The notes under the pieces: model-generated | Seen by the model: the letters and a program-made list of their open reading frames with translations, nothing else | Database searches by the model: none | Told to the model about the DNA's origin: nothing | Shown: positions 26,485 to 34,506 of the stretch, piece after piece | Position numbering within the stretch: position 1 is the first letter of the stretch | How the letters are laid out: each line of letters starts with the position of its first letter | Made by a program: the position numbers and the translations under genes | Source of the DNA: an uncultured Alphaproteobacteria bacterium | Lineage (GTDB): Bacteria > Pseudomonadota > Alphaproteobacteria > RF32 > CAG-239 | Direction: 5' to 3' | NCBI GenBank assembly: GCA_944391725.1 | Contig: CALXUQ010000012.1 | Location: 1-40,210 of the forward strand | DNA: 40,210 nucleotides

Positions 26485-27240
26485 TTATTTATTCAATTTA
26501 TTCCAACCGGTATTAACTTTGGGCTTAGCTTTTTCTTCCGGTTCAGCACTTTTTTCGGTTTCCCAACCACGAATGGGTTGGTTCTTCTGATTAATTAAAG
26601 CTTTTTGTTCTTCTGTTTGTGCCACACCCACCGGAAGGAGCTGATTTAAGAGTGCCGGAGAAACAAATTTCACTTTTTTCTTGAGCAACGGATTAATCAA
26701 CGCATCAATAATCTCCGCTGCCGGTTTTGCATTAAACGGACGCACTTTTCCGCCATAAAACACCGAATAAGAATAGCACGGAGAAGAAAGCAACACATCG
26801 GTATTATCCACCCCGCGCACAAAACGCAGCATGATTTTGGGCTGAATAATACAATTTTCATTTTTATCCAAAATCACATTTTGCGGGGTCATAAACAACT
26901 CGCGCAAAACCAAATCCTTAATTTCCTGATTGAGTACCCCGCAAAAACCGGTCAGCGCCATACCGTCAATTGTATAGCCGTCATAATCCACCGCGCGAGA
27001 ATCTACCTCATAGCAAAACACCTGTTCTGCTTGTTCAATATTGATAGCGGCCGCCGCCCCGATTGAATCCGCAATTCCTGGCAAAAACTCCGGCTTAGCA
27101 TTTTGTTCAGAGCGACGCCAAGCATCTTTATCCTGCTGAAAAGATTGCACTCCTTCCTTAATTTCGGGAAACTCATCCACCGCTTTCGCCGACGACGTGC
27201 CTAAGAACAATCCCATCATCAACAGGCAAAATGCTTTCAT
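26485..27240 (-). CDS. Exported hypothetical protein
   Basis: 251 residues with a signal peptide (residues 1-20, cleavage likely after SAKA). The mature protein has four cysteines (FCYEVD, GFCGVL, ENCIIQ, SPCYSY), enough for two disulfides, and a Pro/Lys/Glu-rich low-complexity tail. The Cys-containing part (about 70-180) looks like a compact mixed alpha/beta domain. I do not recognise the family, though pieces such as CYEVD.RAV.YDGYTIDG.A.TGFCG suggest a defined domain. GGAGG lies upstream of the ATG. Probably periplasmic. Confidence 0.65.
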   Translation of the reverse strand: MKAFCLLMMGLFLGTSSAKAVDEFPEIKEGVQSFQQDKDAWRRSEQNAKPEFLPGIADSIGAAAAINIEQAEQVFCYEVDSRAVDYDGYTIDGMALTGFCGVLNQEIKDLVLRELFMTPQNVILDKNENCIIQPKIMLRFVRGVDNTDVLLSSPCYSYSVFYGGKVRPFNAKPAAEIIDALINPLLKKKVKFVSPALLNQLLPVGVAQTEEQKALINQKNQPIRGWETEKSAEPEEKAKPKVNTGWNKLNK

Positions 27241-27330
27241 TTCATAAACCTCCGCATATTCAAAACTTTTATAGAATATAACATCAAAATCTTAATTTAC
27301 AGCTAACAAAATTAGCATAATACATAACAA

Positions 27331-27355
27331 AAAAAGCCTTCCCGTACAGGAAGGC
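27331..27355 (-). terminator. Intrinsic terminator after the ACP-like gene
   Basis: Stem GCCTTCC (27336-27342) with GGAAGGC (27349-27355), T run on the minus strand. Confidence 0.82.
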
Positions 27356-27386
27356 CGATTAAAAAGCATCTGTTATAATATCTTAA

Positions 27387-27809
27387 TTAAGATACCATGA
27401 CTGCTTTTTCAATTTTTTGTTTTACTAAATAGCGGGGAAAAAATTTTTCCGCAAAAAAACTTACAATATCTGAAACTTGTAAGTTTTTCTTTTCTAAAAA
27501 AGAAAGCGGAGTTGTTTGCCCCGGCTCAATCAAGAACAATTGCTCAAGCAGCAATATTACCGAGAAACGCGACAAACTATCCAGATATGAGCTCACCGGC
27601 TCATTGAGATGGATATCAGCCGGAACTGTGTCACTCTCCAGCGAGATAGCATATCTCACCGCAAACTCAACCTCACGATACGTTTTAGGTTTCAATACCA
27701 ATGGTTTGGCATTCGCACGTTTCTTGTAAGCTGTAATTGCTTTATTTTTTGCAATATCTCCAACTCCAAATGCATCATCCACAATTCTCTTGATTTCTTT
27801 AATTTCCAT
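27387..27809 (-). CDS. Hypothetical protein with acyl-carrier-protein-like C-terminal half
   Basis: 140 residues. No family was recognised at first sight, but residues 43-125 fit an ACP layout: a first helix (YREVEFAVRYAIS), a loop ending in SYLDSLS with Ser78 at the place of the phosphopantetheine Ser in DSL, a second helix (SVILLLEQLFLI), and a third/fourth helix region (LEKKNLQVSDIVSFFAEKF) like the LKTVGDVVDYI end of ACPs. The N-terminal 42 residues are basic. Bona fide AcpP is encoded about 2.5 kb away on the same strand. It lies downstream of mltG across 108 nt of AT-rich DNA and has its own terminator. The ACP reading is an inference. Confidence 0.5.
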   Translation of the reverse strand: MEIKEIKRIVDDAFGVGDIAKNKAITAYKKRANAKPLVLKPKTYREVEFAVRYAISLESDTVPADIHLNEPVSSYLDSLSRFSVILLLEQLFLIEPGQTTPLSFLEKKNLQVSDIVSFFAEKFFPRYLVKQKIEKAVMVS

Positions 27810-27917
27810 AGAAAAAAAATTTTAAAATATTTAATAATAAAAAATAAAAAAATTTGCAAATTTATAAAATATTGTTGTCCTTATACACCATTTTAGGACA
27901 TGAATCAAGCAAAAAAG

Positions 27918-28868
27918 CTATTTTTGTTTTTTCCACTCTCGCACATTGCGATTATGCTCTTTCAAACTCCTGGCAAAATTGTGCCCTCCGTTGCCGCTGG
28001 CCACAAAAAAGATATAATCCGTCAGCTCCGGATTAGCGGCGGCAAGTAAAGATTCCCGCCCCGGATTACAAATCGGCCCCGGCGGCAAACCGCGATACTT
28101 GTATGTGTTATACGGATTATCAATTGTCAAATCTTTGCGGGTCAACAACCGCCCCAAATCTTTTTGCCCTGCCGTCAAAGCATAAATAACCGTTGGGTCG
28201 GTCTGGAGCAACATTCCTTTTTTGAGTCGGTTCACAAAAACCGAAGCCACCAAACCACGTTCTTCCGGAATTCCGGTTTCTTTTTCCACAATCGAGGCCA
28301 AAATCAGGAGTTCTTGTGGGTTCTCAAGAGGAACCGATGCATCGCGATTTTCCCAAACTTTTGCGAGCGTATTATCCATAGCTTTTTTAGCTTGCTCAAT
28401 CACACTTTGGCGGCTATCTCCGCGCATAAAGCTATAAGTCTCCGGCAACAACGAGCCCTCAACCGGAATATTTTCAACTTCGCCGGAAAGATAAGGATTC
28501 TTGTTCAAAATCTCAACCATTTGCGCCACGGTCAAACCCTCTGGCAACGTGACCTTGCGATAGATAATATCTCCCGAGGCAATTTGCTCCATCACCTCCA
28601 CCAAGCTCATCTGGGGAGCAAATAAATATTCACCGGCCTTGAGTTTTTTATCCAGACCGTTTAAGCGTCCCATAATCCGAAATATTAAAGGAGAAGCTAT
28701 CACACCGCTTTCGTATAATTTTTCGGCCACGGTATAAGAATTTGCACCCCGCGGTACCAAAAGCTCCACCGGTTTGTCATAAGCCCCTGGTTTCCCTACA
28801 TATTCCAAAAAAAGATACCCGCCCACAACACATATTGCCATCGCAGCGATAATCAGTTTTTTTAACAT
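27918..28868 (-). CDS. mltG: Endolytic murein transglycosylase MltG
   Basis: 316 residues of the YceG family. It cleaves nascent glycan strands at the membrane and may set strand length. One membrane anchor (about 5-22), a LysM-like region (YTVAEKLYESGVI), then the catalytic domain with LPEGLTV, LLPETYSF and ASIVEKETG at 191-199 (Glu195 corresponds to the catalytic Glu218 of the E. coli protein), PTVIYAL and NTYKYRGLPPGPICNPG. Downstream of fabF, the usual order in proteobacteria, but a hairpin terminator separates the two. Confidence 0.95.
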   Translation of the reverse strand: MLKKLIIAAMAICVVGGYLFLEYVGKPGAYDKPVELLVPRGANSYTVAEKLYESGVIASPLIFRIMGRLNGLDKKLKAGEYLFAPQMSLVEVMEQIASGDIIYRKVTLPEGLTVAQMVEILNKNPYLSGEVENIPVEGSLLPETYSFMRGDSRQSVIEQAKKAMDNTLAKVWENRDASVPLENPQELLILASIVEKETGIPEERGLVASVFVNRLKKGMLLQTDPTVIYALTAGQKDLGRLLTRKDLTIDNPYNTYKYRGLPPGPICNPGRESLLAAANPELTDYIFFVASGNGGHNFARSLKEHNRNVREWKKQK

Positions 28869-28887
28869 CAGAGGCTCCCAGTTAACA

Positions 28888-28945
28888 CAAAAAGAGCGAA
28901 AACCATTTCCAATTCAAGAAACTTTCATCAGGATGATTTTCGCTC
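28888..28945 (-). terminator. Probable terminator between fabF and mltG
   Basis: GAGCGAAAA (28894-28902) pairs with TTTTCGCTC (28937-28945) around a loop that itself contains a TTTC/GAAA pair; CTTTTTG follows on the minus strand. The long loop makes it less certain than the others. Confidence 0.55.
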
Positions 28946-28958
28946 ACAAAACAATAAA

Positions 28959-30233
28959 TTAAGCAAACTTCTTAAAGATAAGCGAAGAGTTTGTTCCCCC
29001 AAAGCCAAATGAGTTTGACATTGCGGCTTTGATTTCGCGTTTTTTAGCCTTCAGCGGCACCAAATCAAAATCAGCCAACTCATCAGCCGGATCTTCCAAA
29101 TTCAGGGTTGGCGGGCACATCTGTTCATTAATTGCCTTAATGGTATAGACCGCCTCTACCGCACCGGCGGCTCCGAGCAAATGCCCGATTGCCGACTTGG
29201 TTGAAGACATGGAAACATGTTTAATTCCCTCATCGCCAAACAAACGTTTAACCGCCAAAGCCTCGCCGACATCACCGGCCGGAGTTGAAGTACCGTGAGC
29301 ATTGATATAACCAATATCAGACAGTTCCACACCGTTTTCTTTAGCATGATCGGCCGCCATTTTCATAGCCCGATAAGCACCGTCGCCGGAAGGAGCCGTA
29401 ATATGATAAGCATCGCCGCTCATACCATAGCCCACCACTTCGGCATAGATTTTAGCCCCGCGAGCTTTTGCGTGTTCGAGTTCCTCAAGCACCACTGCGC
29501 CCGAACCTTCACCCATCACAAAGCCGCTGCGGTGCTTGTCCCACGGACGAGAAGCTTTTTCCGGACAATCATTAAAATCAGAAGTAATTGCCTTCATGCG
29601 GGCAAAACCGGAAAGTCCGAGCACATTAACCGCAGATTCGGCACCACCGGCCAACATCATATCGGCATCGCCCATAGCAATAATGCGAGCCGCATCACCA
29701 ATAGCGTGAGTACCGGTTGAGCAAGCCGTAACACAAGCATGATTCGGGCCCTTAAGACCATGTTTAATAGAAAGATTACCCGAGACCAAATTAATCAAGC
29801 AAGAAGGGATAAAGAAAGGAGAGATTTTTTTGATACCATTTTCATGAAAAGAAATAGAGTTATCATAAATCACCTGCAAACCGCCGATACCCGAGCCCAT
29901 CATCACGCCGAAACGATTTTTTTCTTCCTCGGAAGCGGTTTCCGCATTCCAGCCGGCATCTTTGAGCGCATCATCACCGGCAGCCATACCATAAAGAATA
30001 AACTTATCATTTTTCTTTTGGTCTTTGGGCGGCATCACCGTATCGGGATTAAAATCGAACTCTCCGTCGCCCCAAGGCACCTGACCGGCGATTGAAACCG
30101 GAATATCCTTCAAATCAACATTTTCAATTTTTTTGATTCCGGATTTTCCCTCAATCAGGCATTTCCAGTTATGCTCAACACCTCTCCCCAATGGAGAAAT
30201 CACGCCCAATCCGGTCACAACAACTCTTTTCAT
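28959..30233 (-). CDS. fabF: Beta-ketoacyl-ACP synthase II FabF
   Basis: 424 residues from the ATG at 30231-30233, which has GAGG upstream and gives the canonical MKRVVVTGLG start. It elongates acyl-ACP with malonyl-ACP. The catalytic triad is visible: Cys171 in VTACSTGT, His313 in NAHGTSTPAGD and His351 in SAIGHLLGAAG, with Lys346 before it. The C-terminus FGFGGTNSSLIF is typical. It follows acpP across 114 nt that contain an acpP terminator, so it is expressed by read-through or its own promoter. Confidence 0.97.
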   Translation of the reverse strand: MKRVVVTGLGVISPLGRGVEHNWKCLIEGKSGIKKIENVDLKDIPVSIAGQVPWGDGEFDFNPDTVMPPKDQKKNDKFILYGMAAGDDALKDAGWNAETASEEEKNRFGVMMGSGIGGLQVIYDNSISFHENGIKKISPFFIPSCLINLVSGNLSIKHGLKGPNHACVTACSTGTHAIGDAARIIAMGDADMMLAGGAESAVNVLGLSGFARMKAITSDFNDCPEKASRPWDKHRSGFVMGEGSGAVVLEELEHAKARGAKIYAEVVGYGMSGDAYHITAPSGDGAYRAMKMAADHAKENGVELSDIGYINAHGTSTPAGDVGEALAVKRLFGDEGIKHVSMSSTKSAIGHLLGAAGAVEAVYTIKAINEQMCPPTLNLEDPADELADFDLVPLKAKKREIKAAMSNSFGFGGTNSSLIFKKFA

Positions 30234-30293
30234 ACAAAACCTCATCAAAAGTTACGACATACATCAACAGATGCAAACTTTGTTCTTTATATG

Positions 30294-30320
30294 AAAAAAC
30301 TCGCTATAAGTCAAGCGAGT
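30294..30320 (-). terminator. Intrinsic terminator (or attenuator) between acpP and fabF
   Basis: Stem ACTCGCT (30299-30305) with AGCGAGT (30314-30320), then TTTTTT on the minus strand. Probably lets acpP be made in excess over fabF. Confidence 0.82.
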
Positions 30321-30347
30321 TTCATCAATTCAACAAGTCTGCAAAGA

Positions 30348-30581
30348 CTATGCATTCTTAGAAAGATAGTCGATAGCATCTTTAACAGTAAGAATTTTTT
30401 CAGCGGCTTCATCGGGGATTTCAACACCGAATTCTTCTTCAAAAGCCATAACCAATTCTACTGTATCCAGACTATCAGCGCCCAAATCGTCAATGAAGCT
30501 GGCGTTATCGGTTACTTTTGCTTCTTCAACACCAAGGTGCTCTGCAACAATTTTCTTAACGCGATTAGCTGTATCAGTCAT
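30348..30581 (-). CDS. acpP: Acyl carrier protein
   Basis: 77 residues, acidic, standard length. It carries acyl chains on 4'-phosphopantetheine attached to Ser37 in [13 protein letters not shown]. The helix II motif [19 protein letters not shown] and the closing TVKDAIDYL are canonical. Upstream of fabF on the same strand. The stretch 30582-30909 between this gene and rpmJ (about 330 nt) holds promoters and the rpmJ terminator; I saw nothing else definite in it. Confidence 0.97.
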   Translation of the reverse strand: MTDTANRVKKIVAEHLGVEEAKVTDNASFIDDLGADSLDTVELVMAFEEEFGVEIPDEAAEKILTVKDAIDYLSKNA

Positions 30582-30850
30582 ATGATAAACCTCAATAAAA
30601 GATTAAAACAAAATTAATCAAACCATAACGGCCTGTGATTGACTTGTTAGCACAATTTTATCTTATTTGGCAAGCATTATTTTTCATAAAGCTGTGCATT
30701 TTCGTTTCATAGACCTGACATAATCCTCTGTTTTGCTTGATTTTCCTAACATTTTAGGTTTCAAACTCTTGTGCAATTTTATCAACAAGCCCCCTTGAAA
30801 GCCCTTAAACCAAGGTATATATCGCTAAAAAAAAAGTTATATTCGACACA

Positions 30851-30879
30851 AAAAAGACCGCCATAATCACCGGCGGCCT
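30851..30879 (-). terminator. Intrinsic terminator after rpmJ
   Basis: Arms AGACCGCC and GGCGGCCT (30856-30863 / 30872-30879, one mismatch) followed by TTTTTT on the minus strand. Confidence 0.75.
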
Positions 30880-30909
30880 TTCAGATAGTCTTAACAACGA
30901 GCAACAAGA

Positions 30910-31035
30910 TTAACCCTGACGAACTTTCAATTTGGGGTTTTTCTTGTTGATAACATAGATACGCCCTTTACGACGAACCACGATGCAGTTGCCGTCGCGT
31001 ACTTTTTTAGACTTCAAAGAGCTACAAACTTTCAT
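30910..31035 (-). CDS. rpmJ: Ribosomal protein bL36
   Basis: A 41-residue gene on the minus strand. It begins [17 protein letters not shown] and continues [16 protein letters not shown] to a KVRQG end, the zinc-free 41-residue bL36 form common in alphaproteobacteria (one Cys at 4 and one at 17, not the CxxC...CxxxxH set). AAAGGAAATAAAAATG gives a good ribosome binding site. It is alone between two intergenic spaces with its own terminator. Confidence 0.93.
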   Translation of the reverse strand: MKVCSSLKSKKVRDGNCIVVRRKGRIYVINKKNPKLKVRQG

Positions 31036-31191
31036 TTTTATTTCCTTTTATCAATGTTTGCCCGCAACTTATGCTAAATATCTATGTTTGTCAACCAAAA
31101 TTTTACAAATAAATCAAAAATAAGCAAAAAATCTTTTGCAATATACAATATTTTCCCTATAATCAGCACTAAATAACGAAGAGGAAGGTCG

Positions 31192-31812
31192 ATGAGAAAG
31201 TTTTTTCTGACTGCATTTATGTTGTTACTGCCTTGGAATATGGCCTATGGGCAAATGCCCTATTTAGAAGAGGTAAAAGCCTTAGGGATTATCTCCGGGC
31301 AAGGCATGGCCTGCGGTTCATCCAAACACCCCACATTTGAGATGTTGGCCCGCGCAATTATGCTGACCAAAGCCCCCAATCAGCAAATGCTCACCGAAGC
31401 CGCCTATACTTATAGCGAAGCCAAAGCCAGCACCTATCTTTCCAAACAAATGGACGGCTATTATCAGTGCGATGCCATTATTCGGCGTTTTGATAATCAA
31501 GATATTTTCAAGATAAATTTATATGCCGACGGCACACTTAAAATGCCCGACGGACAGATAATCACTCCGCGCCAGCCCTATGACGCCAGTGCCTTATATA
31601 AAGACGACAAACAAATTGAGATTAAGGCCAAAGCCATTTATGAAGGTGCACCGGCGCGAGTCCCCGAAGGTGTACCGGCTCCGGTTATTAGCTCGGTCAA
31701 ACCCGACAAAAGTAGTTTTTCAGGGCTCAATGCTCCGGCCGTGCCCGATAACATCGGTTCAGAAAATTATGCCCCGAGCATGATAAAACACATCAGCCGC
31801 AACAATCATTAA
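31192..31812 (+). CDS. Exported hypothetical protein
   Basis: 206 residues with a signal peptide (1-20, cleavage likely after AYG). The mature part has two Cys (GMACGS and YYQCDAI) and a helical opening domain with LARAIMLTKAPNQQMLTEAAYTY, then a short strand region (FKINLYADGTLKMPDGQ) and a Pro/Ala-rich tail (PARVPEGVPAPV). The family is unknown to me. GAGGAAGG precedes the ATG. It is followed 34 nt later by ettA and may share its transcript; no functional link is apparent. Periplasmic location is inferred. Confidence 0.65.
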   Translation: MRKFFLTAFMLLLPWNMAYGQMPYLEEVKALGIISGQGMACGSSKHPTFEMLARAIMLTKAPNQQMLTEAAYTYSEAKASTYLSKQMDGYYQCDAIIRRFDNQDIFKINLYADGTLKMPDGQIITPRQPYDASALYKDDKQIEIKAKAIYEGAPARVPEGVPAPVISSVKPDKSSFSGLNAPAVPDNIGSENYAPSMIKHISRNNH

Positions 31813-31846
31813 ACCACCCCGTAGTTTTTAAGGAGTAGACAATACT

Positions 31847-33526
31847 ATGGCATCTTATCAGTATATTTATGTAATGCAAAACTTAAGCAAAGTTTTCCCC
31901 GGCGGCAAAGAGCTGTTTAAGGGAATTAGCTTGTCGTTTTTACCCGGAGCCAAAATCGGTGTTTTGGGTGTTAACGGCGCCGGAAAATCCACCTTATTAA
32001 AGATTATGGCCGGCGTAGATAAAGAGTTCAACGGTGAGGCTTGGGCAGCCGATGGTGTCAAGGTCGGTTATCTTGAGCAAGAACCCAAACTTGACCCCAA
32101 TAAGAACGTGCTTGAAAACATCATGGACGGCTTGGGCGAAACCCGCGATTTGCTCAAACGCTTTGAGGAAGTTTCCGCCAAATTTGCCGAACCCTTAAGC
32201 GATGAGGAGATGAATAAGCTCATTGAAGAGCAAGCCGAACTCTCCGAAAAGATTGATGCCTGCAACGGCTGGGATTTGGAAAGAACTATCGAAATCGCCA
32301 TGGATGCTTTGCGCTGTCCGCCGGCCGAAGCCGATGTTACCAAACTTTCCGGCGGTGAAAAACGCCGCGTGGCACTTTGCCGTTTGCTGTTACAAAAACC
32401 CGATATGCTGTTGTTAGACGAACCCACCAACCATCTTGATGCTGAGTCGGTTGCTTGGCTGGAAAAACACCTCAAAGACTATAACGGCACCGTGGTCATG
32501 GTCACTCACGACCGCTACTTTTTGGACAATGTCACCGGCTGGATTTTGGAACTTGACCGCGGTCAGGGTATTCCTTATGAAGGGAACTATTCTTCTTGGC
32601 TGGAGCAAAAACAAAAACGCTTAGAGCAAGAATCTCGTGAAGAAACCGCCCGCCAAAAAACTTTGGCCAATGAGCTGGAATGGATTCGCAAAAACCCCAA
32701 AGCTCGCCAAGCCAAATCTAAGGCACGTATCAACGCCTATGAAGAGCTGTTGGCGGCATCGGGCAAAGATAAAATTTCTTTTGCCAGCATTAATATCCCC
32801 ATGACCGAACGCTTGGGCGATTTGGTGATTGAGGCCGAACACATCAACAAAGGCTATGGCGACAAGTTGCTGATTGATGACCTTTCTTTCAAAATTCCCA
32901 AAGGCGCAATTGTGGGTATTATCGGTCCGAACGGCGCCGGTAAAACCACTTTGTTTAGAATGATAACCGGACAAGAGCAACCGGATTCGGGGACGATTCG
33001 CATTGGCCCGAGCGTCGACCTTGGTTACGTTGACCAAAGCCGCGATGAGCTAGACCCCAACAAAACCGTCTGGGAAGAAATTTCCGATGGCTTGGATATT
33101 ATTGAATTGGGCAAAAAACAAATGCCCTCACGCGCCTATGTCGGACAGTTCAATTTTAAGGGCGGCGACCAGCAAAAGAAAGTCGGGCAACTGTCAGGCG
33201 GTGAGCGCAACCGTGTTCACTTGGCCAAAATGCTCAAAAAAGGCGCCAATGTCATTTTGCTCGACGAGCCGACCAACGACTTAGATGTCGATACCTTGCG
33301 CGCTCTGGAAGAAGGTATTATGGAATATCCGGGTTGCGTCTTGGTCACCTCACACGACCGCTGGTTTTTGGACCGCTTGGCCACTCATATTCTGGCCTAT
33401 GAGGGCGATAGCCATGTGGTTTGGTTTGAAGGCAACTACGAGGAGTATGAAAAAGACAAGAAACGCCGCCTCGGTGAAGATGCCGCCAACCCGCATCGCA
33501 TTAAATATAAACCCTTACATCGATAG
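31847..33526 (+). CDS. ettA: Energy-dependent translational throttle protein EttA (ABC-F)
   Basis: 559 residues, the EttA length, with two ABC domains and no membrane segments. ABC-F proteins bind the ribosomal E site; EttA gates the first peptide bond according to ATP/ADP. First domain: GVNGAGKST, signature [11 protein letters not shown], Walker [12 protein letters not shown]. The linker contains the basic PtIM-like region [15 protein letters not shown]. Second domain: [32 protein letters not shown]. The ending RIKYKPL is typical of EttA. Rho-independent terminator shared with the convergent XRE gene. Confidence 0.95.
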   Translation: MASYQYIYVMQNLSKVFPGGKELFKGISLSFLPGAKIGVLGVNGAGKSTLLKIMAGVDKEFNGEAWAADGVKVGYLEQEPKLDPNKNVLENIMDGLGETRDLLKRFEEVSAKFAEPLSDEEMNKLIEEQAELSEKIDACNGWDLERTIEIAMDALRCPPAEADVTKLSGGEKRRVALCRLLLQKPDMLLLDEPTNHLDAESVAWLEKHLKDYNGTVVMVTHDRYFLDNVTGWILELDRGQGIPYEGNYSSWLEQKQKRLEQESREETARQKTLANELEWIRKNPKARQAKSKARINAYEELLAASGKDKISFASINIPMTERLGDLVIEAEHINKGYGDKLLIDDLSFKIPKGAIVGIIGPNGAGKTTLFRMITGQEQPDSGTIRIGPSVDLGYVDQSRDELDPNKTVWEEISDGLDIIELGKKQMPSRAYVGQFNFKGGDQQKKVGQLSGGERNRVHLAKMLKKGANVILLDEPTNDLDVDTLRALEEGIMEYPGCVLVTSHDRWFLDRLATHILAYEGDSHVVWFEGNYEEYEKDKKRRLGEDAANPHRIKYKPLHR

Positions 33527-33534
33527 AAAAAATG

Positions 33535-33565
33535 CTAAAGCCCCGAGTTTGGGGCTTTAGTTTAT
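33535..33565. terminator. Bidirectional terminator between ettA and the XRE gene
   Basis: Perfect ten-pair stem CTAAAGCCCC (33535-33544) with GGGGCTTTAG (33551-33560). Confidence 0.85.
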
Positions 33566-33799
33566 CTATTGCTTGTCGATGAGTTCGATTCTGATTTCTT
33601 TGTTGTATAAGATGAGCAGTTTTTTAATTAAACTCAGGTGGGTATAGCGACCAATTTCGGTACGGTCAATATACTTGGGCGAAATATGGAATTGGGCGGC
33701 CAGTTGTTTTTGGGTAATACCTTTTTGCCAACGGACAAGCATTAATTCATGCCCGATGGCGCGACTGATTTTATCAATGTGAAATTCTTTAATTATCAT
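33566..33799 (-). CDS. Small XRE-family HTH regulator
   Basis: 77 residues from the ATG at 33797-33799, which has AGGAG upstream; the longer frame has no such site. A Cro/CI-type HTH occupies residues 14-60: IGHELMLVRWQKGITQKQLAAQF followed by HISPKYIDRTEIGR, with the usual Q-L-A / S-P-K-Y-I pattern. The C-terminus IRIELIDKQ is a short strand. There is no second domain, so it probably acts as a dimer. Its 5' side is the structured interval 33824-34507, the only accessory DNA nearby, so it may bind or regulate something there; that link is speculation. Confidence 0.8.
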   Translation of the reverse strand: MIIKEFHIDKISRAIGHELMLVRWQKGITQKQLAAQFHISPKYIDRTEIGRYTHLSLIKKLLILYNKEIRIELIDKQ

Positions 33800-33823
33800 A
33801 AATTTTGCTCCTAAGTTTTGATT

Positions 33824-33856
33824 AAACAAAACCGCCTATTCGGATTGAAAAGGCGG
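33824..33856 (-). terminator. Intrinsic terminator at the minus-strand 3' end of the structured interval
   Basis: CCGCCT (33832-33837) pairs with AGGCGG (33851-33856). On the minus strand the stem is followed by TTTTGTTT. It would end any transcript coming from pyk through the hairpin region, before the XRE gene starts. Confidence 0.7.
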
Positions 33857-34036
33857 GGAGCTCAAAAACTGTAGCTATCACAGTCGCATTTATTCGTTAC
33901 ATAAATGTACTTATCTCATGCACTCCCCATAAAGGAGGCATTGCATAGCTAAGGTGTTTTTGAGACACCACAGTTTACCTCTAAACTGCAAGAATTAGAG
34001 TAAGAATAAATGGGATAAAATGCAAGTGAAAAGTTT

Positions 34037-34145
34037 TAGCGTAGATAGACCTACGTGGGTTTGTTGAATTCCCCGTAAATGCTCTAATAAACAAATTGAA
34101 CTTTCAACTTTGGCACGGCTTAAAATTCGGAGAATGAGTCGTATA
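34037..34145. repeat. Long direct repeat, copy 1
   Basis: 109 bp, identical to 34295-34403 except for one base (T at 34139, G at 34397). The left edge is exactly the TAGCGTA neck of a hairpin and the right edge is CGTATA at the base of the next hairpin. Confidence 0.9.
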
Positions 34146-34246
34146 ATAAGAAACCAGAGAAAATGCGAGTGAGCGTATAAAGAAATACGTGACCGAGCAT
34201 TTTACTCGCAGTTTCTGTATTAGACGACCATTATACGAATTTTAAG
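34119..34246. repeat. Outer stem enclosing hairpin C
   Basis: CTTAAAATTCG (34119-34129) is perfectly complementary to CGAATTTTAAG (34236-34246), with TATAAT/ATTATA just inside. Confidence 0.75.
34149..34216. repeat. Hairpin C
   Basis: AGAAAC (34149-34154) pairs with GTTTCT (34211-34216) and CGTA (34174-34177) with TACG (34186-34189) around loop TAAAGAAA. Between them either AAAATGC/GCATTTT or GCGAGT/ACTCGC can pair, not both. Confidence 0.65.
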
Positions 34247-34265
34247 GTCGGATAGTGGATTTAGT

Positions 34266-34343
34266 AGAGTGATTTCTAGGGGCGAAACAAACCCTAGCGT
34301 AGATAGACCTACGTGGGTTTGTTGAATTCCCCGTAAATGCTCT
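34266..34343. repeat. Hairpin A
   Basis: 25 pairs: AGAG/CTCT, ATTT/AAAT, GGGG/CCCC, the variable arm AACAAACCC (34286-34294) with GGGTTTGTT (34315-34323), and CGTA/TACG at the neck, with loop GATAGACC. Confidence 0.85.
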
Positions 34344-34403
34344 AATAAACAAATTGAACTTTCAACTTTGGCACGGCTTAAAATTCGGAGAATGAGGCGT
34401 ATA
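34295..34403. repeat. Long direct repeat, copy 2
   Basis: The partner of 34037-34145, offset 258 bp. In this copy the right half of the first hairpin still matches its left arm; in copy 1 it does not. Confidence 0.9.
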
Positions 34404-34506
34404 GAGTGATTTCTAGGGGAGATGGCAATCCTAGCGTATAAAGAAATACGTGGATTGGCATCTACCCCGTAAAATTGCTCTAGACGACCATTATACGAAT
34501 TTTAAG
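34377..34506. repeat. Outer stem enclosing hairpin B, touching the pyk stop codon
   Basis: The same 11-bp stem as 34119-34246 (34377-34387 with 34496-34506). The right arm contains the pyk stop codon (34502-34504). Confidence 0.75.
34403..34481. repeat. Hairpin B
   Basis: The same outer stem as hairpin A (first 17 nt identical, 34403-34419) and the same CGTA/TACG neck, but the variable arm is AGATGGCAATCC (34420-34431) with GGATTGGCATCT (34452-34463): 11 pairs and one G-G mismatch. Loop TAAAGAAA, as in hairpin C. Confidence 0.85.
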
